DNA from: Alkalibacterium sp.
Lineage (GTDB): Bacteria; Bacillota; Bacilli; Lactobacillales; Carnobacteriaceae_A
DNA length: 61,253 nt
Reading direction: 5' to 3'
Assembly: GCA_007692455.1 (NCBI GenBank)
Contig: RECC01000051.1
Span: forward strand, 1 to 61,253
Position 1 is the first letter of the stretch. Each line of letters starts with the position of its first letter. This document shows, in pieces, positions 9,910 through 19,524 of this stretch. The notes under the pieces were generated by a model. That model was not told the origin of the DNA and ran no database searches. It saw only the letters and a list, made by a program, of their open reading frames with translations. A program made the position numbers and the translations under genes.

Positions 9910-10743
9910 TTATTTCTTTTTACGACGACGTACAATAAGTTTATCTGAACGTTTGTTAGTGCTACGTGTTTTCTTACCAAGAGTTGGTTTACCCCATGGT
10001 GACATTGGGCTTGGGCGTCCGATTGGCGCTTTACCTTCACCACCACCGTGTGGGTGATCGTTAGGGTTCATTACAGAACCACGAACAGTTGGGCGCTTGC
10101 CTAACCAGCGGCTACGTCCCGCTTTACCAATGTTGATTAATTCGTGCTGTTCATTACCTACAGTACCAACCGTTGCACGGCAAGTGAGTAAGATAAGACG
10201 GCTTTCGCCTGAACTTAAACGAACTAATGCGTATTTACCTTCTTTACCTAATACTTGAGCAGAAGCTCCAGCTGAACGAACGAGTTGTCCGCCTTTACCA
10301 GGTTTCAGTTCAACGTTGTGAACGAATGTACCGACAGGAATGTTTGCCAATGGCAATGCATTACCTACTTGGATATCCGCTTCTGGACCTGAGTAGATGT
10401 CTGTTCCTACTTTAAGTCCTTTAGGTGCAAGAATATAAGTCTTTGTTCCGTCTTCATATTGAATCAATGAAATGTTAGCAGAACGGTTTGGATCATATTC
10501 AATCGTTTTAACGATACCGCGAACGCCATCTTTCTGACGCTTGAAATCAATCACACGGTATTTGTGTTTGTGGCCGCCGCCTTGATGACGGACAGTGATT
10601 TTACCAGCATTGTTACGTCCAGCACGTTTAGGGTTTGGTCTCAACAAACTTTTTTCTGGTGTTGTTGATGTGATTTCAGCAAAATCAGACCCTGACATGT
10701 TACGACGTCCGTTTGTGGTTGCTTTATACTTTCTAATCGCCAC
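9910..10743 (-). CDS. rplB: 50S ribosomal protein L2
   Basis: L2 is needed for subunit joining and supports the peptidyl transferase centre. It has 277 residues. The conserved [20 protein letters not shown] segment, with its essential histidine, is near residue 225, and the protein ends in a basic run ([10 protein letters not shown]). It is 39 bases from rplW. Confidence 0.98.
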   Translation of the reverse strand: MAIRKYKATTNGRRNMSGSDFAEITSTTPEKSLLRPNPKRAGRNNAGKITVRHQGGGHKHKYRVIDFKRQKDGVRGIVKTIEYDPNRSANISLIQYEDGTKTYILAPKGLKVGTDIYSGPEADIQVGNALPLANIPVGTFVHNVELKPGKGGQLVRSAGASAQVLGKEGKYALVRLSSGESRLILLTCRATVGTVGNEQHELINIGKAGRSRWLGKRPTVRGSVMNPNDHPHGGGEGKAPIGRPSPMSPWGKPTLGKKTRSTNKRSDKLIVRRRKKK

Positions 10744-10782
10744 GTGATTCCCTCCTTATAATACTAGTTTCAGTTTATTTTA

Positions 10783-11073
10783 TTATTCTTCGTCTCCGAA
10801 TAACTTGATGTCATTTGAATCTGCAGACAAAGTAACAATCGCTTTACGACGTTTTTTAGTGTGTCCTTCATAACGTCCCATACGCTTAGGTTTAGGCGCT
10901 GTGTTGATTACGTTAACTTTATCTACTTTTACGTCAAAAATCTGTTCAACAGACTTTTTAATTAGTGGTTTTTTAGCACGAACATCAACTTCGAAGGTAT
11001 ACTTTTTTTCGTCCATAGCATACATAGAAGCTTCAGTGATGATCGGGCGTTTGATTACGTCACGTGCATTCAT
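10783..11073 (-). CDS. rplW: 50S ribosomal protein L23
   Basis: L23 is the docking site for trigger factor and SRP at the tunnel exit. It has 96 residues, [20 protein letters not shown] at the start and the central extension with [18 protein letters not shown]. Its ATG overlaps the TAA of rplD by one base (TAATG), so the two are translationally coupled. Confidence 0.98.
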   Translation of the reverse strand: MNARDVIKRPIITEASMYAMDEKKYTFEVDVRAKKPLIKKSVEQIFDVKVDKVNVINTAPKPKRMGRYEGHTKKRRKAIVTLSADSNDIKLFGDEE

Positions 11074-11696
11074 TATTGAAGAGCCTCCTCTACTTTTTCC
11101 AGAGCAGCCTTCGTTAAGATGAGTTTGTCATGCGCAACAACATCCAGCACAGATACATTGTTAGGAGCTACAACTTTAACTCCAGGAATGTTACGTGCAG
11201 ATAGTTTAGCAAATTCATTGTCATCTTCTAAGACAACCAAAGCTTTTCTATTAACATCTAAGTTATTTAGTACCGCTCTGAACTCTTTAGTTTTTGGTGA
11301 GTCGAAGTTCAAGCCGTCTACTACGATAATCTCTTCATCTGCTACTTTAGAAGATAATACAGATTTAATCGCTAAGCGACGAACCTTTTTAGGTAATTTG
11401 TATGCGTAAGAACGAGGTGTTGGTCCAAAGACTGTTCCTCCTCCACGCCATTGTGGTGAACGGATTGACCCTTGACGAGCACGTCCTGTTCCTTTTTGAC
11501 GCCATGGTTTGCGTCCCCCGCCGCGTACTGCGCTACGGTTTTTTACTGCGTGTGTTCCTTGTCTTAAAGAAGCGCGTTGCATAGTGATTGCATCAAAAAC
11601 AACACTTTCGTTTGGTTCGATACCAAAGATTGCATCATTTAATGTTACATCGCCATTTTGCGTTCCGTCTTGTTTAAATAACGTTACAGTTGGCAT
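11073..11696 (-). CDS. rplD: 50S ribosomal protein L4
   Basis: L4 extends a loop into the exit tunnel. It has 207 residues; the basic loop [20 protein letters not shown] is around residues 60-80. In Escherichia coli, L4 also represses its own S10 operon; whether it acts on the long leader upstream of rpsJ here is unknown. It lies between rplC and rplW. Confidence 0.98.
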   Translation of the reverse strand: MPTVTLFKQDGTQNGDVTLNDAIFGIEPNESVVFDAITMQRASLRQGTHAVKNRSAVRGGGRKPWRQKGTGRARQGSIRSPQWRGGGTVFGPTPRSYAYKLPKKVRRLAIKSVLSSKVADEEIIVVDGLNFDSPKTKEFRAVLNNLDVNRKALVVLEDDNEFAKLSARNIPGVKVVAPNNVSVLDVVAHDKLILTKAALEKVEEALQ

Positions 11697-11722
11697 TCTG
11701 CTAGTCCTCCCTTCCTAATCTA

Positions 11723-12358
11723 TTACTTGTCTGCTTTTTCTGCAGTTTTAATTTGAACGAGTGATTTCTTAGATCCAGGTACGTTACCTCTGATCAGTAA
11801 AACGTTACGGTCAGTATCGACACGAACGATTTCAAGATTCTGTACAGTGACTTGATCGCCACCCATACGTCCAGCTAGTTTTTTACCTTTGAATACACGA
11901 CCTGGATGAGTAGCCATACCCATTGAACCAGGACGACGGTGGTAACGAGAACCATGCGTTTCAGGTCCGCGGCTTTGTCCGTGACGTTTAATAACACCCT
12001 GGAATCCTTTACCTTTAGACGTTCCTGTTACATCGACGATATCGCCTTCTGCAAATGTGTCTACTAATACTTCGTTTCCAACTTCTACGTCCCCAAGCTC
12101 TGCATCTCTGAATTCTCTAATGAAGCGCTTAGGAGCCGTGTTAGCTTTTTTAACATGACCTTGTGCCGGTTTGTTAGATAAAACTTCACGTTTATCTTCG
12201 ATACCTAATTGAACAGCGTTATAACCGTCCGTTTCCATTGTTTTAACTTGTAAAACAACGTTAGGTTTCACTTCAACAACTGTTACAGGAACTAATTCAC
12301 CTGTTTCGCTGAAGATTTGTGTCATTCCGACTTTTTTTCCTAAGATTCCTTTGGTCAT
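11723..12358 (-). CDS. rplC: 50S ribosomal protein L3
   Basis: L3 starts 50S assembly and reaches the peptidyl transferase centre. It has 211 residues, [20 protein letters not shown] at the N-terminus and the signature [20 protein letters not shown] with a central loop. It is second in the S10 operon, 41 bases after rpsJ. Confidence 0.98.
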   Translation of the reverse strand: MTKGILGKKVGMTQIFSETGELVPVTVVEVKPNVVLQVKTMETDGYNAVQLGIEDKREVLSNKPAQGHVKKANTAPKRFIREFRDAELGDVEVGNEVLVDTFAEGDIVDVTGTSKGKGFQGVIKRHGQSRGPETHGSRYHRRPGSMGMATHPGRVFKGKKLAGRMGGDQVTVQNLEIVRVDTDRNVLLIRGNVPGSKKSLVQIKTAEKADK

Positions 12359-12399
12359 GATTACACCTCCGTTTTAATAATTTTTGTTTATGTTCTGTT

Positions 12400-12708
12400 T
12401 TATAGTTTAATTTCGATATCTACGCCTGATGGTAAGTCAAGTTTAGTCAATGCGTCAACAGTCTTTGGTGTAGGATTTAAAATATCTACAAGACGTTTGT
12501 GCGTACGCATTTCAAACTGCTCACGTGAATCTTTGTATTTGTGCGGTGAACGGATAACTGTGTACAGTTTACGTTCAGTTGGCAATGGGATTGGACCAGA
12601 TACGTTTGCCCCAGTTCTTTTTGCCGTTTCCACAATTTTGTCAGCTGATTGATCTAGTACTCGATGCTCGTAAGCTTTTAGTCGAATACGAATTTTTTGA
12701 TTTGCCAT
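12400..12708 (-). CDS. rpsJ: 30S ribosomal protein S10
   Basis: S10 (also the NusE antitermination factor) is 102 residues long. It begins [20 protein letters not shown] and contains [19 protein letters not shown], the family signature with the extended loop. It is the first gene of the long minus-strand ribosomal operon. GAAGGAGGGAAAAATC precedes the ATG, and about 450 bases of untranslated leader lie upstream. Confidence 0.98.
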   Translation of the reverse strand: MANQKIRIRLKAYEHRVLDQSADKIVETAKRTGANVSGPIPLPTERKLYTVIRSPHKYKDSREQFEMRTHKRLVDILNPTPKTVDALTKLDLPSGVDIEIKL

Positions 12709-13160
12709 GATTTTTCCCTCCTTCGCTTATTTAAGAAATAAACCTAGCTCCACGAAAATTTTCAACTACCCTCCATGGCAATGCACCCGGGTGTGTCGTA
12801 ACCTCTCGCTTCCTAGCCTCGGTTCTATGATTGATGCCCCCCCAGCATAACTATCGTTACACAGGTTAAATAGATTCTGCTGAATTAAGCTTCTCTCACA
12901 GACACCTATACAAGTATACAGACAACACCGTTGGATATCAAGTGTTTTTCCTGAATTAATTGGTTTTTTTCAAAACTAATTGCTTTGTCTGCAGGACTTG
13001 CTGACCAACTTTTACAATTATAGTGTATTCCCTCATACTTTAAAACCATAACCCTCTGAAAACTGCAGAATAAATGGCGTCTCTTCACTGTTCTGACACA
13101 AATTGACTTCTCCGCTCATGAGCTCTCCCTGGTCTTTTTTTCGTACTCATTTTTCAGCGT
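12709..13160 (-). promoter_or_regulatory. Long untranslated leader of the S10 operon (gene-free stretch)
   Basis: About 450 bases lie between the likely rpsJ promoter and rpsJ with no convincing gene. On the minus strand it contains several self-complementary segments, including the ten-base palindrome CACCCGGGTG at 12784-12793, GATGC/GCATC-like pairing around a run of seven G at 12835-12843, and a nine-of-ten inverted repeat near 12957-12980. A second -10-like TATAAT lies at 13017-13022 without a good -35. S10 leaders are commonly regulatory, but I cannot match this one to a named leader class. Confidence 0.5.
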
Positions 13161-13164
13161 GCTT

Positions 13165-13194
13165 ATTATATAGTAGAAACTCGTTCAAAGGTAA
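13165..13194 (-). promoter_or_regulatory. Candidate SigA promoter of the S10 operon
   Basis: Reading the minus strand, TTACCT (13189-13194), an 18-base spacer and a perfect TATAAT (13165-13170) form a plausible promoter. The -35 is weak (three of six), so the exact site is uncertain; TTGAAC just downstream would leave too short a spacer. Confidence 0.5.
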
Positions 13195-13275
13195 CTAACT
13201 ATTCTTCTTTTACATCCACTTAAACCTAGTTTAGTGTCACACCCACATAAGTCTGCATCAGCATGTTGAAAACGT

Positions 13276-13304
13276 TTGTATTGGCGGGTCATTCTCTATA
13301 CAAT
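13276..13304 (+). promoter_or_regulatory. SigA promoter of the moxR operon
   Basis: TTGTAT at 13276-13281, a 17-base spacer and TACAAT at 13299-13304 lie on the plus strand, about 64 bases before the chosen moxR start. The spacing is ideal and each hexamer differs from consensus at one or two positions. Confidence 0.65.
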
Positions 13305-13367
13305 AATAAAAACAACACTTTAATTTTTAATACTGTTAACTATCTTACTAAAAAGGAGTTTCCCCTC

Positions 13368-14339
13368 ATGACTTTTTCGGATCAGACTGCTCAGTCTATA
13401 GACAAGCTGCATCAGCTCATCGATGCAGCAGATCAAATTATAATTGGAAAAAAAGAAGTCACACGGCTGACTATCGTTGCCATGCTTGCAGGCGGTCATG
13501 TGCTGTTTGAAGATATACCTGGAGTTGGGAAAACCCTTCTGATTCGCACAATAGCTAAATGCCTCGATGCCGATTTTTCCCGCATTCAATTTACACCTGA
13601 TCTCATCCCGTCAGACATTATTGGATACACAGTCCCTCATGCAGAAAAGGCACTTGTTGATTTTCGCAAAGGTCCTATATTTAATCAGCTTCTGCTCGCA
13701 GATGAAATTAACCGAACCTCTCCACGTACCCAGGCTGCAATGCTTGAAGCAATGTCGGAAAAACAGGTAACGGTTGATGGAATGACGTACAATCTCCCTG
13801 AACCATTTTTTGTTCTTGCTACACAGAACCCTATAGAGTATGAAGGAACCTATCCCTTACCTGAAGCGCAGCTCGACCGTTTTCTCTTCCAGTTGTCTCT
13901 CGGTTACCCTACCGCTGATCAGGAAGTAACGATGCTGTCTTCACCTGACCAGCAGAAAGCAGCTGAACAGCTCGAGCCTGTCATGACACTGGATGAGTTT
14001 CTGTCATTGAAAGACGCTGTGCAGCATGTGTATGTGGAAGAGCGTCTACTCCACTACATCATTTCTCTGGCAACTCTTACGCGGGAACATTCAGCCATCA
14101 GACTAGGTGTCAGTCCTCGGGGAAATCAGTATTTCCTATCGGCTGCCCGGGCAAATGCCTTAATAGAAGGCAGGGATTTTGTAACCCCCCAGGACATTCT
14201 AACTGTTCTGAAGCCCGTCTATCGTCACAGACTGCTTTTTGAAAATGACCTATCAAAAACTGAAATCGATACGTTCATTGATGACCTGGCAGACAACTTA
14301 GTCGTTCCAACAATTAGGGGCAAACGCCCATGGGATTAA
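13368..14339 (+). CDS. MoxR-family AAA+ ATPase
   Basis: A AAA+ ATPase of the MoxR class, thought to act as a chaperone for membrane-associated or secreted proteins. The Walker A is EDIPGVGKT at about residues 46-54 and Walker B is LLADEINRTSP at about 105-115, followed by ATQNPIEYEGTYPLPEAQLDR, split across sensor 1 and the arginine finger. The start is the ATG at 13368, nine bases after AAAGGAG; the frame is open upstream but lacks a ribosome binding site. Length is 323 residues, normal for the family. It overlaps the next gene by ten bases. MoxR, DUF58 and transglutaminase genes are a recurrent trio whose exact job is unknown. Confidence 0.93.
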   Translation: MTFSDQTAQSIDKLHQLIDAADQIIIGKKEVTRLTIVAMLAGGHVLFEDIPGVGKTLLIRTIAKCLDADFSRIQFTPDLIPSDIIGYTVPHAEKALVDFRKGPIFNQLLLADEINRTSPRTQAAMLEAMSEKQVTVDGMTYNLPEPFFVLATQNPIEYEGTYPLPEAQLDRFLFQLSLGYPTADQEVTMLSSPDQQKAAEQLEPVMTLDEFLSLKDAVQHVYVEERLLHYIISLATLTREHSAIRLGVSPRGNQYFLSAARANALIEGRDFVTPQDILTVLKPVYRHRLLFENDLSKTEIDTFIDDLADNLVVPTIRGKRPWD

Positions 14340-15355
14340 CACGTTCGGTTCTCCGCATTATCTGGTATGTTTTTCTTTACGCACTCGTTATTTGGTATAC
14401 CCTGACTTTTTCGACTACCGTTGCCTGGTTTTTATTTTATTCCTTTACACTTCTGCTGTTGATTGCTTACCTGTCTTCCAGGCACACTCCCGTTATCAGC
14501 TCCATCGATTGGGATAAAATTAATAATAATGAGATTGTCGTCTCTCTAACCGTACAAAGTAAAAGAGGCTTCCCGCTTCTGCTATCGTCAGTCGATCTGA
14601 GACTCTATAAAGACAATCAGCAACACCGGCTCCACCGGTCATCTTTTTTAGCACGAAAAGTGAAGGCGACCTTCGAGCCTATAGAACTTTCACGAGGCTA
14701 CCATGATCATCTGACATTGACCCTGGACTCTTCCGGTCTGTTCGGGATATTTCCGAGACGGCTTAATTATAATATCCCAATTGCTGTTTCAATTTATCCA
14801 GCAGTTATTCAGAAGTCTAAACGGTCCGAACTGATGCGTAAGCTCACCCAGACTCTTACACCGGTGCTGTACTCTCCTCTTCATGAGTTTTATGTAAAAG
14901 AAATTCGTTCTTATCAGGACAGGGATGCTATCAGTTCTATCGACTGGAAGAGCAGCCTGAGACGTGGCCAGTGGCTGGTTAAAGATTACGACACCCTTGA
15001 GGAATCCCCTTTTGATTTATTTTTTTACGGCGCAGTTCCTACTGAGTTTGAGTTTCTCCTGAGTGTCACCTATACCTTATACAAAGAATTGACCCAGAAC
15101 TTTAAAGTTAACCTTCACCTGATTGGAGATTTTGACCATCACGCAGATATAAAATACACACAGAAACATTTTCTGACTATCCAACCGGCTTCGAATAAAG
15201 AAGAAGCGTCTCACATTCTAAGGCGCTCCCTGACCGTCGGGAGAAATCACTTAATCATTATGGCCAGCGACGCCACAACACCGAGTAATTTGACCGAAGA
15301 CCCTTCTGTTACCATACTGGATGAACACGCACTTCACTTTCTGAAAGGAGGGTGA
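14330..15355 (+). CDS. DUF58 domain protein with N-terminal membrane hairpin
   Basis: A 341-residue protein with two hydrophobic segments at about residues 10-50 and then a soluble region. The DUF58 signature lies near residue 200: EIRSYQDRDAISSIDWKSS followed by RRGQWLVKDYD. DUF58 proteins resemble von Willebrand factor A domains and occur with MoxR ATPases. ATGGGATTAA overlaps the moxR stop codon, so translation is coupled. Its end is six bases from the transglutaminase gene. The partners suggest a membrane-anchored adaptor in envelope assembly or quality control; that is inference from context. Confidence 0.9.
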   Translation: MGLTRSVLRIIWYVFLYALVIWYTLTFSTTVAWFLFYSFTLLLLIAYLSSRHTPVISSIDWDKINNNEIVVSLTVQSKRGFPLLLSSVDLRLYKDNQQHRLHRSSFLARKVKATFEPIELSRGYHDHLTLTLDSSGLFGIFPRRLNYNIPIAVSIYPAVIQKSKRSELMRKLTQTLTPVLYSPLHEFYVKEIRSYQDRDAISSIDWKSSLRRGQWLVKDYDTLEESPFDLFFYGAVPTEFEFLLSVTYTLYKELTQNFKVNLHLIGDFDHHADIKYTQKHFLTIQPASNKEEASHILRRSLTVGRNHLIIMASDATTPSNLTEDPSVTILDEHALHFLKGG

Positions 15356-15361
15356 CCAACC

Positions 15362-17776
15362 ATGCAACACCGAACAGCCTTAGCAATTTTTAAAGACAGT
15401 CTAGTGGGACTCCTACACGCCGCTGTCTTCCTGCCTGTGCTTCATTTCGGCTTTCAGCTTAATCGAGTTTCCGGCATTCGGGAACTTGTCACCTTCTTTC
15501 TCTTATCACAAGCTCTGGCAGTCATCCTCCACAAGGGATGGACCTATTTTATTGGACAGTCCCTATTTACTCTTTCATTTTTATGGTACCTTTTCCGAGA
15601 TCACAGTGAGTCTCTCTGGCCCACCGGCTGGTTGAGAGACTCGGCAGCACTCTTCAGAGACCAGTGGAATCTTCTTATTGCTGCTGAACTGTCTGAAACT
15701 CCTCAGTTTCTGCTCATAACACTTTTTTTCGTTCTCATTTCACTGCTCACTTACTTAAGTGTGCACAAACACCTGGCCTTCCCATCATTTCTCAGTGCTT
15801 TTATCTATCTCCTGCTGGTACACACGTTCAGTGCCAATACTATCCTACCTGAGATGATTCGCCTTATCGGATTTGGCTTTATCTTCATATCAGTGATGCA
15901 CATGACTACTCGCACAACAACCTTTCAATTTGTCAGAAATGTCAGCCTGACTGCTTTAATCACTTTCGCACTGACAACTTTGTCTACCTGGGGAATAGAA
16001 CGCGGACGCCCTACTCAGGAATGGGTAGAAGGCCAAACACAATCTTACCAGAGAAATCTTGATGAACAAGGTTTCTTCGACTGGATTAACAACTACACTA
16101 GCGGCATAGGTTACAGACGAACCGGTATGGGCTTTGACGACGCTGAACTGGGCGGCCCCCTCAGACAAGACTATACACGTCTGTTCAGAGCACACACCAG
16201 CAATCCCCATTACTGGAAAGTCCTTCACCGGACAGAGTACAACGGCTTGGGATGGGTAAGTGATGAAGAAGACGAGGATACTCAGATAATATCCACTCCT
16301 TATAATATCGCTTACGACTATACCATGACTACTGAAGACCTTAGCCTTTTACGTACATCAGAGGACCTTTCAACCATCCAAATAGACTGGCTGGACGACT
16401 TGGGTTATATTGCCTACCCATATGGCTGGTATGATCTGAACAGTGAGAGCGAATCCGCTTATACAATCGAACGGCATGAAGACAGTGCTTTGTATGCCAT
16501 GGAACTGGAAGAAGGAGAACTGCTGGAGTACTCCGTTTCATATGACCGTTCCTTCCCTTCGCGCTTTGATGAGGATTTACTGCGTGAAGATGACGGCTGG
16601 CGAGACTTCTATAATGATGTTTACGAAGAAACGATGCAGGACATGGATGACGTTCAAGATGATGATATCAGCGGAGTGGATATCTGGTTTGACGAGGAAC
16701 TTCAATTACCTGAATCACTACCTGATCGAGTCAGTCAGCTGGCGTATGATTTGACGGATGGACTAACCAGCGAATACGAAATGGTTAGAGCAATTGAGCA
16801 GTACCTGAAAGAAGACGGAGGATACCGCTACAGTCTGCTTGAAGTCGAAAGCACTCCTGATGGTGGTGATTATGTGGATCACTTTTTATTCGAATCAAGA
16901 ATCGGTTACTGTAACAACTTCTCTTCTGCCATGACTGTTCTTCTGCGTGAAGTCGGCATACCTGCCCGCTGGACTAAAGGCTTTACACCCGGCAGTCAGT
17001 ACACAGACGAAGATGGAGAGACCTTTTTTGAAATAAGTAACGCCAATGCCCACTCATGGGTAGAAGTCTTCTTTCCCAGTTACGGCTGGATTCCGTTTGA
17101 ACCGAGTCCCTCCTTTGCAAATCCCTTAACGAATCCTGAACCGGTAGCCACTGTTGTGGGTGAAACATACTCGTTCGTAGATGATGATTTTATTGATATG
17201 CAAGCAGAAGATGCGGAACAAGGTGCTGATGATGTGGATTCAGAAACACTTGAAGAAGGTGAATCACACCCTAATGATGAATTACTATCGGAAAGTGACG
17301 GGCAGTACTATGGTAATGGCGAGTCCTCTGGAGGGCGATCCCTGTTCTTTAATCTTTCAATGGTAGCTGTGATTTTTCTCAGCATTATTCTCGCCATATT
17401 CAGATGGCGAATTGCCATTCGTTTTTCAAAACTAGCGCTAGAGAAAAATCTGTTGACACTGCATGCTGCCTGTTTCCTGATCCTCAGACTATTTAACTTT
17501 AAACTGAAGCGACAAACTGGGCAGACAATCGACAGTTACCTGTATCAGTGGAAACCATTCATTACAGATAATTCCGATGAATCTCGAACAATCAATCGCT
17601 TTGTCAGTCTGGCCGACGAAGCATTTTACGGGCCTCAAACCGAAAAGCAGAAACCAACAGCTGAACAGACAGCTATTCTTCTGAACAGCCTCGATTTACT
17701 GGAGACCCTTCCGGACTTGAAAAAAAATCCACGAACGCCTCATCCATTAAGTGGCAAGATACAGGAAAAACTTTAA
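15362..17776 (+). CDS. Membrane-anchored transglutaminase-like protein (TgpA type)
   Basis: The 804 residues start with about six membrane segments (to roughly residue 215, DUF3488-like). A long, very acidic extracellular region follows, then the transglutaminase core, one membrane segment near 660-680 and a cytoplasmic C-terminal tail. In the core, Cys517 (RIGYCNNFSSAMT) and His564 (NANAHSWVEVF) are the expected catalytic pair; the third position, in GWIPFEPSP, is Glu580 rather than aspartate. Family members cleave or cross-link peptides outside the cell, but substrates are unknown. It closes the moxR-DUF58 operon and is followed by a strong terminator. The acidity of the outer domain hints at life in salty or alkaline surroundings. 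Confidence 0.9.
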   Translation: MQHRTALAIFKDSLVGLLHAAVFLPVLHFGFQLNRVSGIRELVTFFLLSQALAVILHKGWTYFIGQSLFTLSFLWYLFRDHSESLWPTGWLRDSAALFRDQWNLLIAAELSETPQFLLITLFFVLISLLTYLSVHKHLAFPSFLSAFIYLLLVHTFSANTILPEMIRLIGFGFIFISVMHMTTRTTTFQFVRNVSLTALITFALTTLSTWGIERGRPTQEWVEGQTQSYQRNLDEQGFFDWINNYTSGIGYRRTGMGFDDAELGGPLRQDYTRLFRAHTSNPHYWKVLHRTEYNGLGWVSDEEDEDTQIISTPYNIAYDYTMTTEDLSLLRTSEDLSTIQIDWLDDLGYIAYPYGWYDLNSESESAYTIERHEDSALYAMELEEGELLEYSVSYDRSFPSRFDEDLLREDDGWRDFYNDVYEETMQDMDDVQDDDISGVDIWFDEELQLPESLPDRVSQLAYDLTDGLTSEYEMVRAIEQYLKEDGGYRYSLLEVESTPDGGDYVDHFLFESRIGYCNNFSSAMTVLLREVGIPARWTKGFTPGSQYTDEDGETFFEISNANAHSWVEVFFPSYGWIPFEPSPSFANPLTNPEPVATVVGETYSFVDDDFIDMQAEDAEQGADDVDSETLEEGESHPNDELLSESDGQYYGNGESSGGRSLFFNLSMVAVIFLSIILAIFRWRIAIRFSKLALEKNLLTLHAACFLILRLFNFKLKRQTGQTIDSYLYQWKPFITDNSDESRTINRFVSLADEAFYGPQTEKQKPTAEQTAILLNSLDLLETLPDLKKNPRTPHPLSGKIQEKL

Positions 17777-17782
17777 GTATAT

Positions 17783-17827
17783 GCAATAAAGCTGATCAGT
17801 GATTTCTCTGATCAGCTTTTTTATTGC
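17783..17827. terminator. Bidirectional terminator after the moxR operon
   Basis: GCTGATCAG (17791-17799) pairs with CTGATCAGC (17809-17817) across a nine-base loop. The stem is extended by A/T pairs and followed by a T-run on the plus strand. It ends the moxR operon and could also stop transcripts arriving from tuf. Confidence 0.9.
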
Positions 17828-17849
17828 GACTAACTATAGTTGAGAGGCG

Positions 17850-17984
17850 ATGAATATCAATTATAGCAGGATAATCGGTATTCATGACAGGTTTTACAGG
17901 ATGAATCTTGATTAAATCATTATAATTGAGATTCATGCTTGGGAAGACGGAAGGAAAAGTGATTATAACAGTATAATCACTTTT
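17850..17984. repeat. Array 1: three palindromic units at an exact 51-bp pitch
   Basis: Three inverted repeats are centred at 17867.5, 17918.5 and 17969.5. Unit 1 (17850-17885) pairs ATGAATATCAATTAT with ATAATCGGTATTCAT, 13 of 15. Unit 2 (17901-17936) pairs ATGAATCTTGATTA with TAATTGAGATTCAT; its two mismatches become G-U pairs in plus-strand RNA. Unit 3 (17955-17984) is a perfect 13-bp stem, AAAAGTGATTATA, with loop ACAG. Units 1 and 3 share the core ATTATA(G/A)CAG. The array lies between the convergent ends of the transglutaminase gene and tuf, between their two terminators. I do not recognise it as a named element. Confidence 0.75.
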
Positions 17985-18083
17985 CAACCCTACTTAGAGA
18001 GACCGAATCTTAATTAAGCGAAAACAGCACGATGTACACTTGTAATTTATATTCATTTTAAGTTTTTCCCTACCAAATAAAAA
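17985..18083. other. Remainder of the convergent gap
   Basis: After array 1, about 100 A/T-rich bases remain before the tuf terminator. They hold the ten-base palindrome CTTAATTAAG at 18009-18018 but no gene or promoter that I can support. Confidence 0.5.
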
Positions 18084-18119
18084 AAAGAGTGCTTAGAAGA
18101 AAACTTCTAAGCACTCTTT
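18084..18119 (-). terminator. Rho-independent terminator of tuf
   Basis: A perfect 16-bp stem (18084-18099 with 18104-18119) around an AAAA loop, followed on the minus strand by a run of T. It lies about 30 bases after the tuf stop codon. Confidence 0.95.
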
Positions 18120-18148
18120 AAGATTAAAATCATTAGTTAAGATTGAGA

Positions 18149-19333
18149 TTACTCAACAATCTTAGTAACAACTCCAGCTCCTACAGTACGGCCACCTTCA
18201 CGGATAGTGAATTTAGTTCCGTCTTCAACAGCGATTGGAGAAATTAGAGAAACACTCATGTTAGTGTTATCGCCAGGCATAACCATTTCAGTACCTTCTG
18301 GTAACTCAACAACACCAGTTACGTCAGTTGTACGGAAAAAGAATTGTGGACGATAGTTAGTGAAGAATGGAGTGTGACGTCCACCCTCTTCTTTTGAAAG
18401 AACATATACTTCTGCATCAAATTTAGTATGCGGAGTAATTGAACCAGGTTTAGCTAAAACTTGACCACGTTCGATGTCGTCACGTGACATACCACGTAAA
18501 AGAGCACCAATGTTGTCTCCAGCTTCAGCGTAGTCTAGTAATTTACGGAACATTTCAACACCAGTAACAGTTGTTTTAGCAGTGTCTTTAATTCCGATAA
18601 CTTCAACTTCGTCTCCGACTTTAACTTCACCAGTTTCAACACGACCAGTTGCAACCGTACCACGACCAGTAATTGAGAATACGTCCTCAACTGGCATCAT
18701 GAATGGTTTAGCTGAGTCACGTTCTGGAGCAGGGATGTAGTCGTCTACAGCTTGCATTAATTCAAGAATTTTCTCTTCGTAAGCTTCGTCGCCTTCAAGA
18801 GCTTTTAAAGCTGAACCAGAAACGACAGGAATGTCGTCGCCTGGGAAGTCGTATTCGCTTAATAGGTCACGAACTTCCATTTCAACTAATTCTAGTAATT
18901 CTTCATCGTCAACCATGTCAACTTTGTTTAAGAATACTACGATATAAGGAACGCCAACCTGACGTGAAAGCAGGATGTGCTCACGAGTTTGAGGCATTGG
19001 TCCGTCAGCAGCAGAAACTACCAAGATAGCTCCGTCCATTTGAGCAGCACCAGTGATCATGTTTTTAACATAGTCCGCGTGTCCTGGGCAGTCAACGTGT
19101 GCATAGTGACGTGTATCAGTTTCGTACTCAACGTGTGAAGTAGAAATTGTGATTCCACGTTCTTTTTCTTCTGCAGCACCATCAATTGAATCGTATGCTT
19201 GAGCTTGTGCATAACCTTTCTTAGATAGTACAGTAGTAATTGCAGCTGTTAAAGTTGTTTTACCGTGGTCGACGTGTCCGATTGTTCCAATGTTCATATG
19301 CTGCTTGGAACGGTCAAATTTTTCTTTTGCCAT
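18149..19333 (-). CDS. tuf: Elongation factor Tu
   Basis: Delivers aminoacyl-tRNA to the ribosome. The GTPase motifs are GHVDHGKT (about residues 18-25), DCPGHADYV (about 80-88) and NKVD (about 135-138); beta-barrel domains 2 and 3 follow. The start is the ATG at 19331-19333 ([13 protein letters not shown]), 11 bases from AAGGAGG, giving 394 residues; an ATG three codons earlier overlaps the ribosome binding site. It has its own promoter and a terminator, though it also follows fusA in the str operon. Confidence 0.98.
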   Translation of the reverse strand: MAKEKFDRSKQHMNIGTIGHVDHGKTTLTAAITTVLSKKGYAQAQAYDSIDGAAEEKERGITISTSHVEYETDTRHYAHVDCPGHADYVKNMITGAAQMDGAILVVSAADGPMPQTREHILLSRQVGVPYIVVFLNKVDMVDDEELLELVEMEVRDLLSEYDFPGDDIPVVSGSALKALEGDEAYEEKILELMQAVDDYIPAPERDSAKPFMMPVEDVFSITGRGTVATGRVETGEVKVGDEVEVIGIKDTAKTTVTGVEMFRKLLDYAEAGDNIGALLRGMSRDDIERGQVLAKPGSITPHTKFDAEVYVLSKEEGGRHTPFFTNYRPQFFFRTTDVTGVVELPEGTEMVMPGDNTNMSVSLISPIAVEDGTKFTIREGGRTVGAGVVTKIVE

Positions 19334-19410
19334 TTTAAACATTTCCTCCTTAGGGTTATCTTCTTTTTTTAAATAGAAAAAGATTTTTCTATTCCTATTT
19401 CCACTAATTA

Positions 19411-19439
19411 ATTATACCGATAGAACGGTATAAAATCAA
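19411..19439 (-). promoter_or_regulatory. SigA promoter of tuf, overlapped by an inverted repeat
   Basis: On the minus strand, TTGATT (19434-19439), a 17-base spacer and TATAAT (19411-19416) form a strong promoter in the fusA-tuf gap. The inverted repeat TATACCG-n6-CGGTATA (19413-19432) covers the -10 and most of the spacer, so it could be an operator. Confidence 0.75.
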
Positions 19440-19451
19440 TTCATTTGGCAA

Positions 19452-19498
19452 ATCACGGTACTCTTCCTTCTGTCATTAAATGATGTCAGAAAAAGTAC
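19452..19498 (-). terminator. Hairpin downstream of fusA
   Basis: On the minus strand, CGGTACT pairs with AGTACCG at the base, and TTCTGACAT with ATGACAGAA (one mismatch) further in, around a CATTTA loop. There is no T-run, so it may slow or process transcripts between fusA and tuf rather than end them. Confidence 0.4.
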
Positions 19499-19524
19499 CG
19501 AACTGCCGGTCAGACGGTTAGTTA

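Noticed and set aside
18009-18018. Fourth unit of array 1 at CTTAATTAAG
   Set aside because: Its centre (18013.5) is 44 bases from unit 3, off the 51-base pitch, and it lacks the arms and core.
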